Positions 11,772-22,014 of a stretch of DNA of 64,000 bases are shown here, piece after piece. This stretch comes from Pseudomonas sp. BP8 (lineage in GTDB: Bacteria > Pseudomonadota > Gammaproteobacteria > Pseudomonadales > Pseudomonadaceae), in the NCBI RefSeq assembly GCF_017875955.1, contig NZ_JAGINK010000001.1:5001-69000 (forward strand), in the 5' to 3' direction. Position 1 is the first letter of the stretch; each line of letters opens with the position of its first letter. The position numbers and the translations under genes were made by a program. The notes under the pieces were generated by a model that ran no database searches, was not told where the DNA came from, and saw only the letters and a list, made by a program, of their open reading frames with translations.

Positions 11772-12416
11772 ATGGTTGTTTCCGCCCTATCCGCCAAGAT
11801 CAAGAACATCGACAAGCTGCTGGTTCACTGCCAGCGACGCCGCTTCACCGCCAAGAGCAATATCATCTGCGCAGGTGATCGGGCCGAGACACTGTCGTTC
11901 ATCATCAAGGGTTCGGTCACCATCCTGATTGAAGATGACGACGGTCACGAAATGATCATCGCCTACCTCAACGATGGCGATTTCTTTGGCGAGCTGGGCC
12001 TGTTCGAACCCGCCGGGCAGGAGCAGCAACGCAGTGCCTGGGTACGGGCGAAGACCGAATGTGAAGTCGCCGAAATCAGCTACGAGAAATTCCGCGACGT
12101 CACCCGCCAGGATCCCGACATTCTCTATGCCTTGGGCAGCCAGATGGCCCAGCGTTTGCGCAACACAACGCGCAAGGTCGGTGACCTGGCCTTCTTCGAT
12201 GTGACTGGGCGGGTGGCGCGCTGCCTGCTCGACCTGTGCAAACAGCCGGACGCCATGACCCACCCTGACGGCATGCAGATCAAGATCACCCGCCAGGAAA
12301 TCGGGCGCATCGTCGGCTGCTCGCGGGAGATGGTCGGCCGCGTCCTCAAGGATCTCGAGGAGCGCAGCCTGGTGCAGGTCAAGGGCAAGACCATGGTGGT
12401 CTACGGGACCCGCTAG
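11772..12416 (+). CDS. vfr: cAMP-dependent global regulator Vfr (CRP homolog)
   Basis: Transcription factor of the CRP family. The 214-aa protein has the cyclic-nucleotide pocket [11 protein letters not shown] and RSAWVRAKT, the long dimer helix, and a C-terminal helix-turn-helix [21 protein letters not shown] at about residues 170-190. These are almost identical to P. aeruginosa Vfr. The ATG at 11772 was chosen; a GTG codon immediately precedes it in frame. A TATAAA hexamer at 11734-11739 is a possible -10 box. In P. putida the homolog binds cAMP but has a narrower regulon than Vfr of P. aeruginosa. Its stop overlaps the stop of the convergent next gene by 4 bases. Confidence 0.95.
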   Translation: MVVSALSAKIKNIDKLLVHCQRRRFTAKSNIICAGDRAETLSFIIKGSVTILIEDDDGHEMIIAYLNDGDFFGELGLFEPAGQEQQRSAWVRAKTECEVAEISYEKFRDVTRQDPDILYALGSQMAQRLRNTTRKVGDLAFFDVTGRVARCLLDLCKQPDAMTHPDGMQIKITRQEIGRIVGCSREMVGRVLKDLEERSLVQVKGKTMVVYGTR

Positions 12417-13120
12417 TCCTTGGGCAAGGCGGCAATCACTTCAGCGTAGGCCTGCGACAGGCGCTCGAACCAGGCCACGGCGGGCGCGACTTCGTGCAAG
12501 GCAATGTGGCTGTCGGCGCGGCAGCGTTGCTCAAGCTCACAACACTCGTTGAAGCGATTGACCGCGGCGACCATCGATTCACGCTCGTTGTCCAGCAACA
12601 GCGCGCCATGCACCAACACCACCCCACGCTTGCCGCCCAGGCCCTGGCGCCAGCGCTGGGCGGTACCCACCAACTTGCGGCCATTGAGATTGACGTTGTA
12701 GCGGCCATCGCAGAAGGCGCCGTCGATCTCGCCCACCGAAGCCACCCCGCCCCACTCGCGCAACACGTCGCACAGGGGCAGACACAAGCGCTCGTAAGCA
12801 TTTTCGATGCGGCCGTGATCACCTTCGCTGCGCGGCGCGATATACACCAACGCCACATTCACCGTGGCGTGCGACTGCGGCACCGGCTCGCCGCCGGTTT
12901 CGCGCAACAGCACCGGCCAGCCGGCAATGGCCAGCTCGGCACAGGCCGCCTCGAAGTTTTCCAGCCGGCTCATGCGCCGCGGCATCACCAGGGCATGGTC
13001 GGTAGGTCGCCAGAACAGCACGCCGGCATCGCGCTCACCCCGGCAGACGGCGGCCAGCAGTTCCTGCTCGGCCTGCAGGCCTTGTTCGACAGTGAGGGCC
13101 AGAGGTTGCTCAGTCGTCAT
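12413..13120 (-). CDS. Lipoate/biotin protein ligase A family protein
   Basis: The 235-aa protein belongs to the LplA/BPL fold family. It shows the family's central motifs [21 protein letters not shown] (RRxGGGxVxHD-like, here [10 protein letters not shown]), a [20 protein letters not shown] segment with the lysine that contacts lipoyl-AMP, and [12 protein letters not shown]. The first glycine-rich motif is changed from the canonical RRTGGG, so the enzyme may have another acyl substrate or act as a transferase. It converges on vfr with a 4-base overlap. Its upstream gap holds the trpGDC terminator. Confidence 0.75.
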   Translation of the reverse strand: MTTEQPLALTVEQGLQAEQELLAAVCRGERDAGVLFWRPTDHALVMPRRMSRLENFEAACAELAIAGWPVLLRETGGEPVPQSHATVNVALVYIAPRSEGDHGRIENAYERLCLPLCDVLREWGGVASVGEIDGAFCDGRYNVNLNGRKLVGTAQRWRQGLGGKRGVVLVHGALLLDNERESMVAAVNRFNECCELEQRCRADSHIALHEVAPAVAWFERLSQAYAEVIAALPKD

Positions 13121-13144
13121 TGGTTTCTACCTTGTAGATACAAA

Positions 13145-13166
13145 GAAGCCGGCATTCGCCGGCTTC
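13145..13166 (-). terminator. Terminator of the trpGDC operon
   Basis: Just beyond the trpC stop, the minus strand forms a 9-bp stem GAAGCCGGC / GCCGGCTTC with a four-base loop, followed by TTTGT. It fits a Rho-independent terminator for trpGDC. Confidence 0.7.
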
Positions 13167-13174
13167 AGAGTCGA

Positions 13175-14011
13175 TCAGTCCAGTGCCTGAACCACGTTGT
13201 GCACAGGTCGCTGGGGGAAGAACAGCCGCTGCAGTTCGTGCCCAGGCTGCTCGGCGCGCATGAACGCCTCGCCGACCAGGAACGAGTACACCTCGTTGAT
13301 CTCCATCAGCTCGACATCGGCACGGTTGAAGATGCCGCTCTCGGTGATTGCCAGGCGATCACGAGGGATCCGCGGCAGCAGGTCGAGGGTGGTCTCGAGG
13401 CTGACCTCGAAGGTATGCAGGTTGCGGTTGTTGACCCCCACCAACGGCGTATCGAGGGTATTCAGCGCGCGCTCAAGCTCGTCACCGTCATGCACTTCAA
13501 CCAGTACATCGAGGCCGACCTGCTTGGCGACGGCGGCCAACTCGGCCATGCGCACGTCGTCCAGCGCCGACACGATCAACAGGACGCAGTCGGCGCCCAG
13601 CGCACGGGCCTCCACCACCTGATAGGGATCGATCAGGAAGTCCTTGCGGATCACCGGCAGGCTGCAAGCTGCTCGCGCTTGCTGCAGGTAGGCGTCGGCG
13701 CCCTGGAAGTAATCGACATCGGTCAGCACCGACAGGCAGGTGGCCCCGCCCTTCTCGTAGCTGACGGCGATTTCGGCCGGGACGAAGTGTTCGCGAATCA
13801 CGCCCTTGCTCGGTGAGGCCTTCTTGATCTCGGCGATCACCGCCGGCTGCTTGCGCTTGGCCTGTTCGATCAAGGCGTTGGCAAAGCCACGCGGGGCATC
13901 GGCCGCCTTGGCCATGCGCTCAAGTTCGGCCAGGCTGACCCGGGCACTGCGCTCGGCGACTTCCTCGACCTTGCGGGCGAGGATTTTTTCCAGCACGGTC
14001 GGTACGCTCAT
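13175..14011 (-). CDS. trpC: Indole-3-glycerol phosphate synthase
   Basis: Ring closure of CdRP to indoleglycerol phosphate in tryptophan synthesis. The 278-aa protein is the monofunctional form with no TrpF fusion. The catalytic lysine signature [20 protein letters not shown] is near residue 57, and the phosphate-binding [10 protein letters not shown] near the end. Its start overlaps the trpD stop by 4 bases (ATGA), indicating a coupled operon trpG-trpD-trpC. Confidence 0.97.
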   Translation of the reverse strand: MSVPTVLEKILARKVEEVAERSARVSLAELERMAKAADAPRGFANALIEQAKRKQPAVIAEIKKASPSKGVIREHFVPAEIAVSYEKGGATCLSVLTDVDYFQGADAYLQQARAACSLPVIRKDFLIDPYQVVEARALGADCVLLIVSALDDVRMAELAAVAKQVGLDVLVEVHDGDELERALNTLDTPLVGVNNRNLHTFEVSLETTLDLLPRIPRDRLAITESGIFNRADVELMEINEVYSFLVGEAFMRAEQPGHELQRLFFPQRPVHNVVQALD

Positions 14012-15057
14012 GCTTCGTTCTCCAGCTTGAATACAGCAGTGAAGGCGCCCAGCTCCTGCAGTTTTTCCCAGGCCAGGCCGGTGTGCAGCACGTCGTGGGC
14101 GAGTTCTACGCCTTGTGCCAGGGTCATCGCGTGATCGGCGGCATACAAGGCGGCGCCGGCGTTGAGTACGATCATTTCGGCGGCTTTCTGGCCGTTCTCG
14201 GTCTTGCGCCGGCTCAAGGCGTCACGGATCAACGCGTACGACGCTTCGGGGTTCTCCACCGCCAGGCCATGCAGGCTCTGGCTCTTCATGCCGAGGTCTT
14301 CGGGCTCGACCCAATACTCGCTGATCTGGCCATTCTTCAACTCGGCAACAAACGTCGGCGCTGCCAGGCTGAATTCATCCAGGCCGTCCTTGGAGTGCAC
14401 CACCAAGACATGCTTGCTGCCCAACCGCTGCAGCACTTCGGCCAACGGCCGGCACAGCGCCTGGGTGAACACGCCGACCACCTGATGCTTCACGCCGGCC
14501 GGATTCGTAAGCGGGCCAAGCATGTTGAACAGGGTCCGCAGACCCAGGTCACGACGCGGGCCGGCAGCGTACTTCATGGCTTTGTGATGGCTCTGGGCAA
14601 ACATGAAGCCGATGCCCAGGCTGTCGATGCAGCGGGCGACTTGTACCGGCGTCAGGTTCAGGTAGATGCCGGCGGCCTCCAACAGGTCGGCGCTGCCGCT
14701 CTTGCCGGAGACCGCACGGTTGCCATGCTTGGCCACCGGGCAACCGGCGGCCGCGAGCACAAACGATGAAGCCGTGGAAACGTTGAAGATATTCGCCCCA
14801 TCGCCACCGGTACCGACGATGTCGACCACGCCATCAAGGCTCTTCAGCTCGACCTTGTCAGCCAGCTCACGCATCACCGATACCGCACCGACGATCTCAT
14901 CGATGCTCTCACTCTTCATGCGCATGCCCATCAGGAAGGCGCCAATCTGCGCCTCGCTGCATTGCCCGGTCATGATCTGACGCATGACGTCACTCATTTC
15001 ATCGGTGGACAGGTCCAGATGACCGACGATGCGGCTCAACGCGCTCTTGATATCCAT
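14008..15057 (-). CDS. trpD: Anthranilate phosphoribosyltransferase
   Basis: Transfers phosphoribosyl from PRPP to anthranilate. The 349-aa protein carries the PRPP loop [18 protein letters not shown] near residue 83 and the anthranilate-site [19 protein letters not shown]. It is the second gene of trpGDC, 9 bases after trpG and overlapping trpC. Regulated with trpG by the upstream leader. Confidence 0.97.
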   Translation of the reverse strand: MDIKSALSRIVGHLDLSTDEMSDVMRQIMTGQCSEAQIGAFLMGMRMKSESIDEIVGAVSVMRELADKVELKSLDGVVDIVGTGGDGANIFNVSTASSFVLAAAGCPVAKHGNRAVSGKSGSADLLEAAGIYLNLTPVQVARCIDSLGIGFMFAQSHHKAMKYAAGPRRDLGLRTLFNMLGPLTNPAGVKHQVVGVFTQALCRPLAEVLQRLGSKHVLVVHSKDGLDEFSLAAPTFVAELKNGQISEYWVEPEDLGMKSQSLHGLAVENPEASYALIRDALSRRKTENGQKAAEMIVLNAGAALYAADHAMTLAQGVELAHDVLHTGLAWEKLQELGAFTAVFKLENEA

Positions 15058-15066
15058 GTTCGGTCC

Positions 15067-15660
15067 TTAGCGGCGGCCGCCGGTCTGCTTGAGGAAGTTG
15101 GCGAACAGCTCGTGGCCCTGCTCGGTCAGGATCGATTCGGGGTGGAACTGCACCCCTTCAATGTTCAAGGTCTTGTGCCGCAGGCCCATGATCTCGTCGA
15201 CAGTGCCATCGTCGTGGGCTGTCCAGGCGGTAATTTCCAGGCAGTCCGGCAAGGTTTCACGCTTGACCACCAGCGAGTGATAGCGGGTCACGGTCAGCGG
15301 ATTGTTGAGCGCGGCGAATACGCCCAGATCGCGGTGGTGGACCGGGCTGGTCTTGCCGTGCATCACCTGGCGCGCACGCACTACATCACCACCAAAGGCC
15401 TGGCCGATGGACTGGTGACCGAGGCACACGCCCAGGATCGGCAGCTTGCCGGCAAAGTGCAGAATCGCTTCGATGGACACGCCCGCTTCGCTGGGTGTGC
15501 ATGGGCCGGGGGAAACAACGATGCGCTCGGGGTTGAGCGCTTCGATCTGGGCGATGGTCATTTCGTCGTTGCGAATGACCTTGACCTCTGCACCCAGCTC
15601 GCCGAAGTACTGCACGACGTTGTAAGTGAAAGAGTCATAGTTGTCGATCATCAGTAACAT
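15067..15660 (-). CDS. trpG: Anthranilate synthase glutamine amidotransferase subunit
   Basis: Supplies ammonia from glutamine to TrpE. The 197-aa class I amidotransferase has the nucleophile C79 in [15 protein letters not shown] and the catalytic His-Glu in [15 protein letters not shown]. The start [14 protein letters not shown] gives normal length; the open frame upstream runs into the untranslated leader. The subunit may also serve PabB in p-aminobenzoate synthesis, as is known in several bacteria. A leader with Trp codons lies 141 bases upstream. Confidence 0.96.
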   Translation of the reverse strand: MLLMIDNYDSFTYNVVQYFGELGAEVKVIRNDEMTIAQIEALNPERIVVSPGPCTPSEAGVSIEAILHFAGKLPILGVCLGHQSIGQAFGGDVVRARQVMHGKTSPVHHRDLGVFAALNNPLTVTRYHSLVVKRETLPDCLEITAWTAHDDGTVDEIMGLRHKTLNIEGVQFHPESILTEQGHELFANFLKQTGGRR

Positions 15661-15801
15661 CTGGGGCAAACCTCTTGAATACTGACTTTTGATTCGAACC
15701 TTCCGATGCCGGCCGCAGGCGCGGGCAATCACGCGCAGGGCGCTGGATGAAGCAAAGGGAAGGCAGACGGAGCGAGCCGGGCGGGCCGGCAGGAGATAAA
15801 G

Positions 15802-15888
15802 TCAGGCGCGCCAACGCCAACGGGCGTGAGCCTTGATAACGCGCATCAAGAGTTTGCTGACGATCAACACGGGGTAGGTCTCGTTCAT
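15802..15888 (-). CDS. trpGDC leader peptide (attenuator), tandem Trp codons
   Basis: A 28-codon reading frame ends RWRWRA-stop (TGG at two nearly adjacent codons) 141 bases upstream of trpG. The last 14 residues, MRVIKAHARWRWRA, match the trpE leader [14 protein letters not shown] in all but two positions. The frame can begin at ATG 15888 (MNETYPVLIVSKLL...), preceded by GGGA, or at the internal ATG at 15846, which has no Shine-Dalgarno. The residue similarity to the gph/trpE copy continues upstream of the internal ATG, which favours the longer frame. Attenuation of trpE and trpGDC has been reported in P. putida; I cannot define the terminator and antiterminator hairpins unambiguously here. 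Confidence 0.75.
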   Translation of the reverse strand: MNETYPVLIVSKLLMRVIKAHARWRWRA

Positions 15889-16033
15889 ACGTCCCGGCAC
15901 AGTAGCCTACCGGCGCGACGGGCGCAATATGCCGGTAAATACCGGGAAACGATTGGACTTGCCGAGCATGCCCCGCGATTTGCTATGGTCAATCGGCACG
16001 CTCCTATAAAAACAATGAAAAGGATCTTCCTTC

Positions 16034-17902
16034 ATGCGTATTTCACGCTTGCTGGGCTTTACGCTGTGTACCCTCACCCTCGCCTGCCACCAGGCGGTGG
16101 CTGCGCCTTCGCCCTACTCCACACTGATCGTGTTTGGCGACAGCCTCAGTGATGCCGGTCAGTTCGGTGGCATGCGCTTTACCAACCGCGACGCCAACGG
16201 CAACTATGCGCCGGTGTCGCCGATGATCCTTGGCGGACGACTGGGCATCGCGCCCGACGAATTGAATCCCTCCACCTCGGTAGGCGTTCAACCCGACGGC
16301 AATAACTGGGCGGTGGGTGGCTACACCACCGAGCAGATCTTCGACTCGATCACCGACACCTCACAAACGGTCTTTCCGCCAGGTGGCCCGCTGGGCGGCT
16401 TTGTCCTGCGCGAACGCGCAGGCTATCTGGCCAACGGCCAGGTTGCGGACCCCAACGCCCTCTATTACCTGACCGGCGGCGGCAACGACTTCCTTCAGGG
16501 TCGGGTCACCAGCCCCGCTACCGCGGCGGCGGCCGGTGCCAACCTGGCTGCCAGCGCCCAAGCCCTGCAGCAAGGCGGTGCGCGCTACATCATGGTCTGG
16601 CTGCTGCCCGACCTTGGCCTCACACCCAACTTCAGTGGCACCCCGCAACAAGGCGCCCTGTCGCAGTTATCCGGCGTATTCAATCAATCGCTGGTCAGCC
16701 AGTTGAGCCAGATCGATGCCGAGATCATCCCCCTGAACATCCCGGTGTTGCTCAGTGAAGCACTGGCCAACCCGGAACAGTTCGGCCTGGCCAGCGGGCA
16801 AAACCTGGTCGGCACCTGCTACAGCGGCGACAGCTGCGTGGAGAACCCGCTGTACGGGATCAACAGCGCCTCACCCGACCCGACCAAGCTGCTGTTCAAC
16901 GACTCGGTACACCCGACCATCGCCGGCCAGCAACTGATCGCCGACTACGCCTATTCGATCATTGCCGCCCCCTGGGAACTGAGCCTGCTGCCAGAGATGG
17001 CCCACGCCAGCCTGCGCGCCCATCAGGACGAGCTGCGCAATCAGTGGCAGACACCCTGGCAAGCGGTTGGCCAGTGGCAGGCGATCGTCGCCACGGGCGC
17101 CCAGGACCTCGACTTTGACGATCAACGCAGCAGTGCCAGCGGTGACGGGCGTGGCTACAACCTGACGGTTGGCGGCAGCTACCGCCTGGATGATGCCTGG
17201 CGCCTGGGCGTGGCGGCGGGTGTCTACCGGCAGAAACTGGAAGCAGGCGAACAGGATTCGGACTACAAGCTGAACAGCTACCTGGCCAGCGTTTTCGCCC
17301 AGTACCGGCAACACCACTGGTGGGCAGATGCCGCACTGAGTGCCGGCCACCTGGATTACAGCGACCTCAAGCGCACGTTCGCCCTTGGCGTGAATGATCG
17401 CAGTGAGAAAGGCGACACCGATGGCGAGGTCTGGGCGGTCAGCGGGCGGCTTGGCTACAACCTCGCTGCCGAACAGAGTGCCTGGCAGGTTTCCCCCTTC
17501 ATCAGCGCCGACTATGCGCGGGTCAAGGTGGATGGTTATGAGGAGAAAGGCGACCGCTCCACTGCGCTGGGTTTCGCCGACCAGGAACGCACTTCACGGC
17601 GCTTGGGCGCGGGCTTGCAGGGAAGCTATCAGTTCATGCCTTCAACGCGGGTGTATGCCGAAGTCGCGCGCGAGCATGAGTTCGAGGATGACCAGCAAGA
17701 GGTGACGATGCACCTGACGGGGCTGCCGGCCAACGACTTCACCCTGACCGGGTATACGCCACAGAGCAACCTCACCCGGGCCAGCCTGGGCTTGTCGCAT
17801 GAGCTGACGGCGGGGGTGCAACTGCGTGGGAACTACAACTGGCGCAAGAGTGATGAGCTGACCCAGCAGGGGGTGAGCCTGGCGCTCAGCCTGGACTTCT
17901 GA
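16034..17902 (+). CDS. estP: Autotransporter GDSL esterase (EstA/EstP)
   Basis: Outer-membrane anchored esterase of the GDSL family. The 622-aa protein has a signal peptide (about residues 1-23), the nucleophile motif [11 protein letters not shown] with Ser37, the block GGGNDFL, and the catalytic Asp-His in [13 protein letters not shown]. From about residue 340 a C-terminal autotransporter beta-barrel follows, ending in the outer-membrane signature LDF. The homolog in P. putida is EstP and in P. aeruginosa EstA, which affects rhamnolipid production and motility. The ATG follows AAGGA. A TATAAA at 16005-16010 could be the -10 box. It is flanked by the two trp units but runs opposite to them. 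Confidence 0.94.
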   Translation: MRISRLLGFTLCTLTLACHQAVAAPSPYSTLIVFGDSLSDAGQFGGMRFTNRDANGNYAPVSPMILGGRLGIAPDELNPSTSVGVQPDGNNWAVGGYTTEQIFDSITDTSQTVFPPGGPLGGFVLRERAGYLANGQVADPNALYYLTGGGNDFLQGRVTSPATAAAAGANLAASAQALQQGGARYIMVWLLPDLGLTPNFSGTPQQGALSQLSGVFNQSLVSQLSQIDAEIIPLNIPVLLSEALANPEQFGLASGQNLVGTCYSGDSCVENPLYGINSASPDPTKLLFNDSVHPTIAGQQLIADYAYSIIAAPWELSLLPEMAHASLRAHQDELRNQWQTPWQAVGQWQAIVATGAQDLDFDDQRSSASGDGRGYNLTVGGSYRLDDAWRLGVAAGVYRQKLEAGEQDSDYKLNSYLASVFAQYRQHHWWADAALSAGHLDYSDLKRTFALGVNDRSEKGDTDGEVWAVSGRLGYNLAAEQSAWQVSPFISADYARVKVDGYEEKGDRSTALGFADQERTSRRLGAGLQGSYQFMPSTRVYAEVAREHEFEDDQQEVTMHLTGLPANDFTLTGYTPQSNLTRASLGLSHELTAGVQLRGNYNWRKSDELTQQGVSLALSLDF

Positions 17903-17907
17903 GGTTT

Positions 17908-17926
17908 GGGGCTGCGGTGCAGCCCC
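17908..17926. terminator. Terminator hairpin between estP and trpE
   Basis: An 8-bp stem GGGGCTGC / GCAGCCCC with a 3-base loop lies 6 bases after the estP stop and 7 bases after the convergent trpE stop. No strong T-run follows in either direction, so efficiency is uncertain. Confidence 0.55.
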
Positions 17927-17932
17927 GACCCT

Positions 17933-19414
17933 TCACGCCTCGGGCGTTTGCTCGGCCAACGCCACCGCGCGGAACATCGCGCGGCGCTTGTTGATGGTTT
18001 CTTCCCACTCGAGCGCCGGCACCGAGTCGGCGACGATGCCCCCACCGGCCTGGACATGCAGCTCGCCGTCCTTGATCACCGCCGTACGGATAGCAATCGC
18101 GGTGTCCATGTTGCCATTCCAGGCAAAGTAACCGACCGCACCGCCATACACGCCACGCTTGACCGGCTCCAGCTCGTCGATGATCTCCATCGCACGGATT
18201 TTCGGCGCGCCCGACAAGGTGCCCGCCGGCAGGATTGCACGCAGTGCATCCATGGCGGTCAGTCCCTCACGCAACTGGCCAGTAACGTTGGAGACAATGT
18301 GCATGACGTTGGAGTACCGCTCGATCACCATCTTCTCGGTCAGGCGCACGCTGCCGGTGGCCGATACCCGGCCAACATCGTTGCGGCCCAGGTCGATCAG
18401 CATCAGGTGCTCGGCGATTTCCTTGGCGTCAGACAGCAGGTCGTCTTCAAGCGCCCGATCGGCGTCTTCGCTAGCGCCACGCGGACGGGTACCGGCAATC
18501 GGTCGTACCGTGACCAGATTGTCTTCAACCCGCACCAGGACTTCCGGCGAACTGCCCACCACGTGGAAGTCACCGAAGTTGAAGAAGTACATATAAGGCG
18601 TCGGGTTGAAGCAACGCAGCGCCCGATACAGGTCGATCGGCGCCGCCTTGAAGTCGATGGACATGCGCTGCGACGGCACAACCTGCATGCAGTCACCGGC
18701 TAGGATGTATTCCTTGACCGTGTCGACCGCACGCTCGTAGTCATCCTGGGTAAAACTGGAGCGGAACGCCGGTTCTGCGGCCATCGGCCGGCTCAGGTCG
18801 AGGCCACGGCGCGGGGTGATCGGCTCGCGCAGCTTGGCCAGCAAGCCTTGCAAGCGCGCCTGGCCGTGTTCGAAGGCGTTCTCCTCGGACGGATCGACCA
18901 GAACGATTGCGTGCATCTTGCCGGCCAGGTTGTCGAACACCACGACGGCATCCGAGACCATCAGGAGGATGTCCGGCACGCCCAGCGGGTCCGGATTCGG
19001 GCAAGCCCCCAGGCGTTTTTCCACATAGCGCACGCAGTCGTAGCCGAAGTAGCCGACCAGGCCGCCATTGAAACGCGGCAGGCCAGGGATATCAGCAACC
19101 TTGTAGCGATCCTTGAACGTTTCGACGAATGCCAGCGGGTCTTCTACCTCGTGGCTCTCCACCTGCTCGCCATCCTGCAGGATGCTCACGTGATAGCCAT
19201 GCACGCGCATCACGGTGCGCGACGGCAAACCGATCATCGAGTAGCGCCCCCACTTCTCGCCGCCCTGCACGGACTCGAGCAAGTAGGAGTTGGCCTGGTC
19301 GGCCAGCTTCAGGTAGATCGACAGCGGGGTGTCGAAGTCGGCCAGGGTTTCGCAGGCCAGGGGAATGCGGTTATAGCCGGCAGCAGCCAGGCGCAGGAAT
19401 TCTTCGCGGGTCAT
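17933..19414 (-). CDS. trpE: Anthranilate synthase component I
   Basis: Converts chorismate to anthranilate using ammonia from TrpG. The 493-aa length is standard. The chorismate-binding core is intact, with [33 protein letters not shown] and [23 protein letters not shown]. The start [10 protein letters not shown] was chosen; the open frame upstream covers the leader region. It lies in the order rpe-gph-trpE, with the trp leader frame ending 70 bases before the start. The trpE and trpG subunits are encoded at separate places, as is usual in Pseudomonas. Confidence 0.97.
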   Translation of the reverse strand: MTREEFLRLAAAGYNRIPLACETLADFDTPLSIYLKLADQANSYLLESVQGGEKWGRYSMIGLPSRTVMRVHGYHVSILQDGEQVESHEVEDPLAFVETFKDRYKVADIPGLPRFNGGLVGYFGYDCVRYVEKRLGACPNPDPLGVPDILLMVSDAVVVFDNLAGKMHAIVLVDPSEENAFEHGQARLQGLLAKLREPITPRRGLDLSRPMAAEPAFRSSFTQDDYERAVDTVKEYILAGDCMQVVPSQRMSIDFKAAPIDLYRALRCFNPTPYMYFFNFGDFHVVGSSPEVLVRVEDNLVTVRPIAGTRPRGASEDADRALEDDLLSDAKEIAEHLMLIDLGRNDVGRVSATGSVRLTEKMVIERYSNVMHIVSNVTGQLREGLTAMDALRAILPAGTLSGAPKIRAMEIIDELEPVKRGVYGGAVGYFAWNGNMDTAIAIRTAVIKDGELHVQAGGGIVADSVPALEWEETINKRRAMFRAVALAEQTPEA

Positions 19415-19484
19415 GAGTAGCCTCGGAGCAAGCAGCAATGGGGTCAGGCAAACGGACGGGCCGGCAGGCGCCGGCGGGCAGAAG

Positions 19485-19529
19485 TCAGGCGCGCCAACGC
19501 CAACGGGCCAGGGCCTTGATGACTTTCAT
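19485..19529 (-). promoter_or_regulatory. trpE leader peptide nested in frame in the 3' end of gph
   Basis: The final 15 codons of gph read [18 protein letters not shown], with TGG codons at positions 10 and 12. The same 14-residue pattern, with two changes, forms the leader before trpG. There is no recognisable Shine-Dalgarno before this internal ATG, so the leader codons may be translated by ribosomes finishing gph. The segment lies 70 bases before trpE, where an attenuator is expected; a short GCCGGC stem follows it but I see no clear U-run. Confidence 0.75.
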
Positions 19530-20303
19530 CCAGAATTTGCCAGTAACCGCCACGGTGGACTCTCTGTCTTGGGAGGCTTGAAGATGCGCCAACGTTATCC
19601 CAGTGTCCGTGACTACGCAACCAGGCAACAGGATGCGCAGATCGTCGATCACCAGGCTCGGCGATTCTTCGTTGATCGGGCGACCATGGTTGTAGCCGTA
19701 CGTCAGGCCAACGCACTGGACCCCAGCCGCTTTGGCCGCCAGGACATCGCTGCGCGAGTCGCCGACAAACAGCGCTTGCCCAGGCTCGACACCGGCCATT
19801 TTCATCACGAACAGCAAGGCTGCCGGATCAGGCTTTTTCTGCGGCAAGGTGTCACCGCCGATGATCCAGCGGAAGTAGCGACCGATCTTCATCTGGTCAA
19901 GCAAGGGCGCAACGAAGCGCTCCGGCTTGTTGGTGATCAAGGCCATCTCCACGCCCTGCTTGCGCAGCCAGCGCAGGGTATCCTGCACGCCGGGGTAGAC
20001 CACCGTCAGTTCATGGCTTTCGGCGTAAGCCTCCATGAACAGCGCAAGGCCTTGCTCGGCCAGTTGCTCGTCTACCGCCTCATGCTCCAGGCCGCCGGCA
20101 AGGGCACGGCGGACCAGCACCTGGGCGCCATTGCCGACCCAGTGGCGGACAGCCTCCAGGCCAGCCGGAGGGCGCCCGAGTTCGAGCAGCATGCGGTCGA
20201 CGGCTGCAGCCAGGTCGGGGACCGAATCGATCAACGTGCCATCCAGATCGAACATCACCAACTTGGGCAGCGTCCCCGGGAACAGCTGCTCGAAGCCACT
20301 CAT
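19485..20303 (-). CDS. gph: Phosphoglycolate phosphatase
   Basis: HAD-superfamily phosphatase that removes 2-phosphoglycolate. The 272-aa product has the first HAD motif [14 protein letters not shown] near residue 18, the threonine motif LITNKPERF, and [10 protein letters not shown] plus [15 protein letters not shown]. Its start overlaps rpe by 4 bases. The last 14 residues are rich in Arg and Trp and correspond to the trpE leader peptide, an unusual C terminus for this enzyme family. A related MurNAc-6-phosphate phosphatase, MupP, has also been annotated as Gph in Pseudomonas; the rpe-gph-trpE context supports true Gph here. Confidence 0.92.
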   Translation of the reverse strand: MSGFEQLFPGTLPKLVMFDLDGTLIDSVPDLAAAVDRMLLELGRPPAGLEAVRHWVGNGAQVLVRRALAGGLEHEAVDEQLAEQGLALFMEAYAESHELTVVYPGVQDTLRWLRKQGVEMALITNKPERFVAPLLDQMKIGRYFRWIIGGDTLPQKKPDPAALLFVMKMAGVEPGQALFVGDSRSDVLAAKAAGVQCVGLTYGYNHGRPINEESPSLVIDDLRILLPGCVVTDTGITLAHLQASQDRESTVAVTGKFWMKVIKALARWRWRA

Positions 20304-20974
20304 GCGCGGGCCAGGGCCATTTCGGCGCGCATCTTGTCGATGACTTGCTTGTAGTCCGGGGCATTGAAGATCGCCGAGCCGGCGACAAAGGTGTCGGCGC
20401 CAGCCGCGGTAATTTCGCGAATGTTATTGACGTTGACCCCGCCGTCGATTTCCAGGCGGATGTCACGGCCGCTGGCATCGATCAAGGCACGGGCTTCGCG
20501 CAGTTTGTCGAGGGTGCCAGGGATGAACTTCTGCCCGCCAAAGCCTGGGTTGACGCTCATCAGCAAGACCATGTCGACCTTGTCCATGACGTACTTCAGT
20601 GCATCCAGGCCGGTAGCCGGGTTGAACACCAGGCCGGCCTTGCAGCCACCATCGCGGATCAACTGCAGCGAGCGGTCGATGTGCGTGCTGGCTTCGGGGT
20701 GGAAGGTGATATAGGTGGCGCCGGCTTCGATGAAGTCACCGATGATGCGGTCGACCGGGCTGACCATCAGGTGAACGTCGATCGGCGCGGTGACGCCGTA
20801 CTTGCGCAGAGCGCTGCAGACCATCGGGCCGATGGTCAGGTTGGGGACGTAGTGGTTGTCCATGACATCGAAGTGAACGATGTCGGCCCCGGCTTCCAGC
20901 ACCGCGTCGACGTCAGCGCCCAGGCGGGCGAAATCGGCGGAAAGGATGGAGGGGGCAATAGCGAAGGGCTGCAT
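20300..20974 (-). CDS. rpe: Ribulose-phosphate 3-epimerase
   Basis: Interconverts ribulose-5-phosphate and xylulose-5-phosphate. The 224-aa TIM-barrel protein shows [14 protein letters not shown] at the N terminus, the metal-site [25 protein letters not shown], and the C-terminal phosphate-binding [18 protein letters not shown] segment ([14 protein letters not shown]). It is the first gene of rpe-gph-trpE, and overlaps gph by 4 bases. Confidence 0.97.
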   Translation of the reverse strand: MQPFAIAPSILSADFARLGADVDAVLEAGADIVHFDVMDNHYVPNLTIGPMVCSALRKYGVTAPIDVHLMVSPVDRIIGDFIEAGATYITFHPEASTHIDRSLQLIRDGGCKAGLVFNPATGLDALKYVMDKVDMVLLMSVNPGFGGQKFIPGTLDKLREARALIDASGRDIRLEIDGGVNVNNIREITAAGADTFVAGSAIFNAPDYKQVIDKMRAEMALARA

Positions 20975-21085
20975 GGCGCACCTGTTGGCAGAATCACGGT
21001 GGCGCGCATTGTACCCCAGGCAATAGGATCAAGGCTGATTGGTATCAATCGATGTCGACGACTGCCCAATGTCGCGGTATCAGTA

Positions 21086-21165
21086 CCGGCCTCTTCGCGG
21101 GGCAAGCCGGCTCCTACAGGGGTGAGTGCAGACCTGTAGGAGCGGGCTTGCCCCGCGAAGCGGGC
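21086..21165. repeat. REPIN: two inverted REP palindromes
   Basis: Two copies of the P. putida-type REP sequence, CGGGGCAAGCCGGCTCCTA on one side (21086-21120) and TAGGAGCGGGCTTGCCCCGC on the other (21133-21165), face each other across 12 bases. This head-to-head arrangement is the REPIN form that RAYT transposases mobilise. It lies between the divergent-reading ends upstream of rpe and downstream of the ABC permease. Confidence 0.85.
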
Positions 21166-21175
21166 AACACAGCAA

Positions 21176-22003
21176 TCAGCCTGGTTGCTGAGTCCGCAGC
21201 TTCTCGCTACGCCCCCGCAACCACTCCAGGGTCAGCAGCAAGACCACCGAGAAGGCGATCAACAGCGTCGCCGCCGCCGCAATGGTCGGGCTCAGGTTCT
21301 CGCGAATGCCGCTGAACATCTGCCGGGGCAGGGTCGCCTGTTCAGGCCCGGCGAGAAACAGCGTCACCACCACTTCATCGAACGAGGTGGCAAAGGCAAA
21401 CAGCGCTCCAGAAATCACCCCCGGCGCAATCAGCGGCAAGGTCACCCGGCGGAAGGCTGTCAGCGGCGACGCGCCGAGGCTGGCCGCCGCCCTGACCAGG
21501 TTGTAGTTGAACCCCTGCAGGGTCGCCGACACGGTGATGATGACGAACGGCACGCCCAGCACCGCATGCACCAGAATCAGCGAAATGAAGCTGTTCCCCA
21601 TGCCCAACGGGGCGAAGAACAGGTAGCTGGCCACGCCGATGATCACTACCGGCACCACCATCGGCGAAATCACCAGGGCCATCACCAACGACTTGCCGGG
21701 GAAATCACCCCGGGTCAGGCCGATCGCAGCCAGGGTACCGAACACCATCGCCAGCACCGTCGCCGCCGGTGCCACGATGATGCTGTTCTTCAGGGCACGC
21801 ATCCACTCCGCCGAGGCGAAGAAGTCCTGGTACCACTGCAGGGAAAAGCCCTGCAGCGGGTACACCAGGAAGCTGCCACTGTTGAACGACAGCGGAATGA
21901 TCACCAGCACCGGCAACACCAGGAACAACAGGATCAGGCCGCACAGTATCCGCAGGCTGTAGAACCACACCCGCTCCACGGGCGACATGTAAGGGCTCAG
22001 CAT
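21176..22003 (-). CDS. ABC transporter permease, polyamine/opine type (PotC/PotI-like)
   Basis: Inner-membrane channel subunit of an importer. The 275-aa protein has about six helices and the cytoplasmic EAA loop (LVRAAASLGASPLTAFRRVTLPLIAPG), which contacts the ATPase. The PotC/PotI class is recognised from the N-terminal single helix followed by PLSFNSG. It is the last gene of the four-gene importer operon, 11 bases after the other permease. Substrate is uncertain: spermidine/putrescine or a related compound. Confidence 0.88.
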   Translation of the reverse strand: MLSPYMSPVERVWFYSLRILCGLILLFLVLPVLVIIPLSFNSGSFLVYPLQGFSLQWYQDFFASAEWMRALKNSIIVAPAATVLAMVFGTLAAIGLTRGDFPGKSLVMALVISPMVVPVVIIGVASYLFFAPLGMGNSFISLILVHAVLGVPFVIITVSATLQGFNYNLVRAAASLGASPLTAFRRVTLPLIAPGVISGALFAFATSFDEVVVTLFLAGPEQATLPRQMFSGIRENLSPTIAAAATLLIAFSVVLLLTLEWLRGRSEKLRTQQPG

Positions 22004-22014
22004 GACAAGGCTCC

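Noticed and set aside
16008..16015. AANAANAA match (AAAAACAA) upstream of estP
   Set aside because: It overlaps the putative -10 TATAAA and would probably lie outside the mRNA, so a Crc/Hfq role is not supported.
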